Source: PXRE01 sp964435625
GTDB taxonomy: Archaea; Halobacteriota; Halobacteria; Halobacteriales; PXRE01
Reading direction: 5' to 3'
Assembly (NCBI GenBank): GCA_964435625.1
Contig: CAYTAG010000063.1
Coordinates: 1-15,533 of the forward strand
DNA length: 15,533 nucleotides
Shown: positions 12,396-15,533 of the stretch, one piece after another
How the letters are laid out: every line of letters starts with the position of its first letter
How positions within the stretch are numbered: the stretch's first letter is position 1
Translations under genes and position numbers: made by a program
Notes under the pieces: model-generated
Told to the model about the DNA's origin: nothing
Database searches by the model: none
Seen by the model: only the letters and a program-made list of their open reading frames with translations

Positions 12396-12693
12396 CGTAG
12401 GGCGGTTACGCCTGTTCAGGACATCGTCCGACCGTTGGGACTTGGCAAGTCCTTGCCCTCCACTCCCGCGCGAAAAATCCCGCTTCCCTACCCAGATGTA
12501 TTTACTCGTTTTCGTGTTTTCGCCCCGCCGTGGCAACGACACGCATAGGGACCGTTAAAGGCCCCTTAGATACCTTCCCCACGTTGCCGTCTTGCGGTTT
12601 TCGGCTCCCGGATCGCGCGCGGTCGTCGTCGGCGTCGACCGGCCTGTCAGGGGGCAAGTCTTAAATACTGGTTCCGGCCTTCGTTCGAGCACC
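12396..12693 (+). other. Intergenic region before leuA
   Basis: About 300 bases hold no convincing gene. Visible structure: two overlapping perfect hairpins at 12438-12457, an AT-richer tract near 12497-12525 (GATGTATTTACTCG), an imperfect palindrome TAAAGGCCCCTTA near 12555-12567, and the leuA promoter near 12659. The short ORF starting at 12592 is the leuA N terminus read through from upstream and is not a separate gene. Confidence 0.5.
12659..12669 (+). promoter_or_regulatory. Putative TATA box of leuA
   Basis: TCTTAAATACT is centred about 30 bases before the ATG at 12694. This supports that ATG, upstream of the frameshift, as the original start. Confidence 0.6.
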
Positions 12694-13936
12694 ATGTCCG
12701 ACGACAACAGCATGGCCGCCTCTGGCACCCGCCAGGGGGGTCGAGTTCTTCCAGGGCACGTTGAGCGCCACCGACGAGATTGACGACGCACGGATCTTCG
12801 ACACGACGCTGCGCGACGGCGAGCAGTCCCCGCGCACCTCGTTCGCCTACGACGACAAACGCGAGATCGCCGCCCTCCTCGACGAGATGGGGACCCACGT
12901 CATCGAAGCGGGGTTCCCGGTCAACTCCGACGCGGAGTTCGAGGCCGTCAGCGATGTCGCCGAACACACCGACGCGACGACCTGCGGGTTGGCCCGCGTA
13001 GTCGAGAAAGACGTCGAGGCGGCCCTCGACTCCGGCGTCGAGATGGTCCACGTCTTCGTCAGCACCAGCGACGTCCAGATCGAGGATTCGATGCACGCTA
13101 CCCGCGAGGACGTCCGCCGGCGGGCCGTCGAGAGCGTCGAACGCGTGGTCGATGCCGGCGCGACGGCGATGTTCTCGCCGATGGACGCCACCCGCACCGA
13201 CGAGTCCTTCCTCGTCGAGGTGATCGAGGCCGTCGACGCGGTCGGGGTCGACTGGATCGACGTCCCGGACACCTGCGGGGTCGCCACCCCGGGGCGGTTC
13301 GGGGACCTGATCCGGACGGTCCGCGAGCACACCGACGCCCGCGTCGACGTCCACGCCCACGACGACTTCGGGATGGCGACCGCCAACGCCATCGCCGGGT
13401 ACGAAGCGGGCGCCGACCAGGCGCAGGTCTCGGTCAACTCCATCGGCGAGCGGGCCGGCAACGCCGCCTACGAGGAGGTCGTGATGGCGCTGGAGAGCGT
13501 CTACGACGTCGACACCGGCGTCGACACCACCCGCATCGCGGAACTGAGCCGGATGGTCGAGGAGCGGAGCGAGGTCCAGGTCCCCAACAACAAGCCGGTA
13601 GTGGGAGCCAACGCCTTCGCCCACGAGAGCGGCATCCACGCCGCCGGCGTCATCGAGAACAGCGACACGTTCGAACCCGGCGTGATGACCCCCGAGATGG
13701 TCGGCGCCGAGCGCGAACTCGTGTTGGGCAAACACACCGGCACCCACTCGGTCCGCCAGCGACTCCGCGAGGTCGGCTTCGACCCGGCCGACGCGGAGGT
13801 ACGCGAGGTCGCCACCCGGGTGAAAGAGCACGGTGCGGACGGCCGCCACGTGACCGTGAAGGACCTGCGGCGGTTCGCCCGCGAGGCTGGCGTCGACCGG
13901 ATCGACGACGCCGAACGTGAGGAGGTCGGCGCCTGA
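12694..13936 (+). CDS. leuA: 2-isopropylmalate synthase / citramalate synthase family, with a one-base frameshift near the start
   Basis: LeuA condenses acetyl-CoA with 2-oxoisovalerate in the first step of leucine synthesis. From the ATG at 12694 the frame runs 15 codons into a run of six G (12735-12740) and then shifts, meeting a TGA near 12783. Taking one G away joins it to the main frame and gives GVEFFQGTLSATDEIDDARI, the usual haloarchaeal N terminus, and a 413-residue protein. As written, only a TTG at 12761 could start the intact frame (391 residues). Motifs: TTLRDGEQSP (catalytic Arg and metal Asp), VDVHAHDD (metal His220 and His222 in the restored numbering) and NSIGERAGN. The long C-terminal leucine-feedback domain is absent, as in the shorter archaeal LeuA and CimA proteins. 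ilvB downstream favours leuA; citramalate synthase is the alternative. The frameshift may be a sequencing error, a real mutation or a recoding site. Confidence 0.85.
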
Positions 13937-14011
13937 TGGAAGTGCGACGTGTGCCTGGCGGTGCCGTGGTACAGTCCGGAAGTCGGCGCAATCGTTGCCC
14001 GCCACAGAAGG

Positions 14012-14020
14012 GCTTTATCC
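14012..14020 (+). promoter_or_regulatory. Putative TATA box of the ilvB leader transcript
   Basis: GCTTTATCC is centred about 29 bases before the ATG of the 28-codon leader ORF at 14045. Transcription is predicted to start at or next to that ATG. Confidence 0.55.
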
Positions 14021-14044
14021 GGCAGGTGTCTGAGTCGCCCGGTA

Positions 14045-14131
14045 ATGACGCGGTCCACCCTCGCCGGGTTCGCACGGACGGCCAGCGGCCGGGCCGCGGG
14101 CCTCGTTCTCCCGCTCGTAGGGGCGTCCTAG
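14045..14131 (+). CDS. Leu/Val-rich leader peptide upstream of ilvB (candidate)
   Basis: A 28-residue ORF, ATG to TAG, with a TATA-like box at the leaderless distance. It begins MTRSTLAGFART and ends GLVLPLVGAS, with Leu and Val making up six of the last nine residues before the final Gly-Ala-Ser region (Leu at four sites in total, Val at two). Codons include CTC, GTT and GTA. It ends 135 bases before the only possible ilvB start and lies in the same frame, with a stop in between. A short ORF rich in the end products of the operon, at the 5' end of an acetolactate synthase transcript, is the layout of bacterial ilv leader peptides that control attenuation. No such mechanism is known to me for this locus in archaea, so the role is inference. 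Confidence 0.5.
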   Translation: MTRSTLAGFARTASGRAAGLVLPLVGAS

Positions 14132-14266
14132 CCCCCACCCTCACCACCTCCCGACCGACCCGCCCGCGAACCACGACGCACCGCCCATCGACCACCACCA
14201 GCGACGAACAGCGATGACACGAACAGCGACACGCGACCGACCGACGAGGGGCAGGGGGGAGCCGCA
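14132..14266 (+). promoter_or_regulatory. ilvB leader region: C-rich tract and G-rich translation start region
   Basis: After the leader stop the RNA is C-rich and G-poor (from 14132, CCCCCACCCTCACCACCTCC), then G-rich just before ilvB (GAGGGGCAGGGGGGAG, 14246-14261). The two blocks can pair in part (CCCTC with GAGGG, CCCCC with GGGGG). The G-rich block contains GGAG at 14258-14261, five bases before the GTG, a likely Shine-Dalgarno site. Pairing could therefore hide the ilvB ribosome site. Confidence 0.4.
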
Positions 14267-14270
14267 GTGA
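14214..14270 (+). CDS. Second small ORF overlapping the ilvB start (candidate)
   Basis: An 18-residue ORF, MTRTATRDRPTRGRGEPQ, whose TGA stop overlaps the ilvB GTG in the form GTGA. It is Arg-rich and might be chance, but the stop-start overlap is the layout of translational coupling, and the same overlap is used twice in the copper/cell-wall operon. Confidence 0.25.
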   Translation: MTRTATRDRPTRGRGEPQ

Positions 14271-15533
14271 GCGGCCCGGACTCCCCGACCCCCGGGGACG
14301 CCGACCCGACGGACGATCCGTCGGACGCGGCGACCGAGCACGGATCGAGCGAGGAACAGAGCGACCGACCACGCGACCAGTCCGTCGCGGCGTCCGCCGC
14401 GACGGACGGCGGGATCGCGGCGACCGACGCCGCGGGGCCACGAGCACAGCCGACTGGCGACGGGCCGGCCCAGGACGTATCGACCGGTGCCGAGGCGGCG
14501 GTCGCGGCCCTCCAGGCTGCGGGCGTCGAGCACGTCTTCGGCGTCCAGGGCGGCGCCATCATGCCCGTCTACGACGCGCTGTACGACGCCGACGTCAGCC
14601 ACGTCACGATGGCCCACGAGCAGGGCGCCGCCCACGCCGCGGACGCCTACGGGATCGTCTCCGGACGACCCGGCGTCTGCATGGCAACCTCGGGGCCGGG
14701 CGCGACCAACCTCGTGACCGGCCTCGCGGACGCCGACATGGACTCCGATCCCGTACTCGCGCTGACCGGCCAGGTCCCCACCGAATTCGTCGGCAACGAC
14801 GCCTTCCAGGAGACCGACACCACCGGCGTCACGACGCCGGTCACGAAGGCGAACTACTTCGCCGCGGACGCCGACGCGGTGGGCCAGGCGGTCGGCGAGG
14901 CGGCCGCGCTCGCGGCCACGGGCCGCCCGGGGCCGACGCTGGTCGACCTCCCGAAGGACGCGACGAACGGCGAAACCGACGCCGCGCCCGGGGAGTCGGC
15001 GCCGCCCGCCAACTACGAGGTGCCCGACGAGGCCGACCCCGACGCCGTCCGGGCGGCCGCCCGGCGGATCGAGGAGGCCCGAAAGCCGCTTTTGTTGCTC
15101 GGCGGCGGCGTTATCAAGGGCGAGGCCAGCGACGTCTGCCGGGAGTTCGCCACCGAGTACGGGATTCCGGTCGTGACGACGATGCCCGCCGTCGGCGCGT
15201 TCCCGGAGGACCACGACCTCGCCCTGGAGATGGCCGGCATGCACGGCACCGGGTACGCGAACATGGCCGTCAGCCACTGCGACGCGCTGATCGCGGTGGG
15301 CTGTCGGTTCGACGACCGGCTGACCGGCGGCATCGAGACGTTCGCGCCCGACGCCGAACTGGTCCACGTCGACGTCGACCCCGCCGAGATCAGCAAGAAC
15401 GTCCACGCCGACTACCCGCTGGTCGGCGACGCCGGGACCGTCGTCGGCCAGCTGGCGGAGGCCGTCGAGCGGTCGCCCAAGGCCAAGAAGTGGCGCGCGC
15501 AGTGCCAGCAGTGGAAGTCGGAGTACCCGATGA
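14267..15533 (+). CDS. ilvB: Acetolactate synthase large subunit, N-terminal part (partial)
   Basis: This is the catalytic subunit of acetohydroxyacid synthase, which joins pyruvate to a second 2-oxoacid with thiamine diphosphate and FAD, the first common step to valine, leucine and isoleucine. 422 codons are visible and the gene runs off the window. The conserved core starts near residue 71: STGAEAAVAALQAAGVEHVF, GGAIMPVYDALYD, AHEQGAAHAADAYG with the catalytic Glu of the Pyr domain, ATSGPGATNLVTGLADA, and the central FAD-domain segment RKPLLLLGGGVIKGE to VGCRFDDRLTGG. The C-terminal ThDP-binding motif lies outside. The first 70 residues are an unusual acidic, Ala/Ser/Pro-rich extension. GTG at 14267 is the only start codon in frame between the leader TAG and the core, and GGAG precedes it. 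It follows leuA, as in other haloarchaeal ilv-leu clusters. Confidence 0.9.
   Translation, partial: MSGPDSPTPGDADPTDDPSDAATEHGSSEEQSDRPRDQSVAASAATDGGIAATDAAGPRAQPTGDGPAQDVSTGAEAAVAALQAAGVEHVFGVQGGAIMPVYDALYDADVSHVTMAHEQGAAHAADAYGIVSGRPGVCMATSGPGATNLVTGLADADMDSDPVLALTGQVPTEFVGNDAFQETDTTGVTTPVTKANYFAADADAVGQAVGEAAALAATGRPGPTLVDLPKDATNGETDAAPGESAPPANYEVPDEADPDAVRAAARRIEEARKPLLLLGGGVIKGEASDVCREFATEYGIPVVTTMPAVGAFPEDHDLALEMAGMHGTGYANMAVSHCDALIAVGCRFDDRLTGGIETFAPDAELVHVDVDPAEISKNVHADYPLVGDAGTVVGQLAEAVERSPKAKKWRAQCQQWKSEYPM

Noticed and set aside
12396..12693. tRNA or other structured RNA gene
   Set aside because: No cloverleaf or T-loop/anticodon pattern was found in this or any other gap.
12647..14005. 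452-codon minus-strand ORF opposite leuA
   Set aside because: Mirror of leuA codons; no family match and no promoter.
13936..14217. 93-codon ORF starting at the leuA stop
   Set aside because: Arg/Pro-rich composition with no haloarchaeal character; the leader ORF in another frame has a promoter at the right place.
14141..15406. 421-codon minus-strand ORF opposite ilvB
   Set aside because: Mirror of ilvB codons.

Overview
The window is chromosomal DNA from a halophilic archaeon (class Halobacteria). The evidence is very high GC, strongly acidic proteins rich in Asp and Glu, leaderless genes with a TATA box about 28-31 bases before the start codon, twin-arginine (Tat) signals on several exported proteins, and haloarchaeal-type GatB, LeuA and IlvB. 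The long mirror ORFs on the opposite strand are the usual by-product of GAC/GTC-rich haloarchaeal codons and are left out.

Layout. (1) 1-262: the end of a PQQ-type beta-propeller protein. (2) 261-673: a non-coding insertion of about 395 bp that looks like a MITE, with 15-bp imperfect terminal inverted repeats and exact 9-bp direct repeats at its flanks. It contains tandem hairpin units and a haloarchaeal-type GC-rich dispersed repeat. (3) 716-2197: gatB, for tRNA-dependent amidation. (4) 2257-3137, minus strand: a two-gene operon of a small three-helix membrane protein and a membrane-anchored winged-helix protein. (5) 3322-7200: a tight four-gene operon with a Cys-rich four-helix copper-binding protein, a cell-wall-binding-like/DUF4396 membrane fusion, a Tat-exported cell-wall-binding-repeat paralogue, and a small two-helix membrane protein. 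The last two junctions are 4-base GTGA overlaps. (6) 7353-7709: a small STAS-like protein; 7796-9703: an S9 prolyl-oligopeptidase-family peptidase. (7) 9704-12395: a less GC-rich stretch with AT-rich promoters that carries a Tat lipoprotein and a Tat-exported subtilisin-like protease with eight cysteines, ending in a hairpin terminator. (8) 12658-15533: the start of the branched-chain amino-acid locus, with leuA (an apparent one-base frameshift near its N terminus), then a Leu/Val-rich 28-codon leader ORF with its own promoter, then ilvB, which runs off the window.

How the genes relate. The copper-type protein next to a Met-rich DUF4396 membrane protein and two related surface proteins suggests an envelope metal-handling system; this is inference from neighbours. 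leuA and ilvB act in leucine and in valine/isoleucine synthesis, and the small ORF before ilvB has the layout of an attenuation-type leader peptide. The strongest leads are the MITE-like element, the four-gene copper/cell-wall operon, the leuA frameshift and the ilvB leader.
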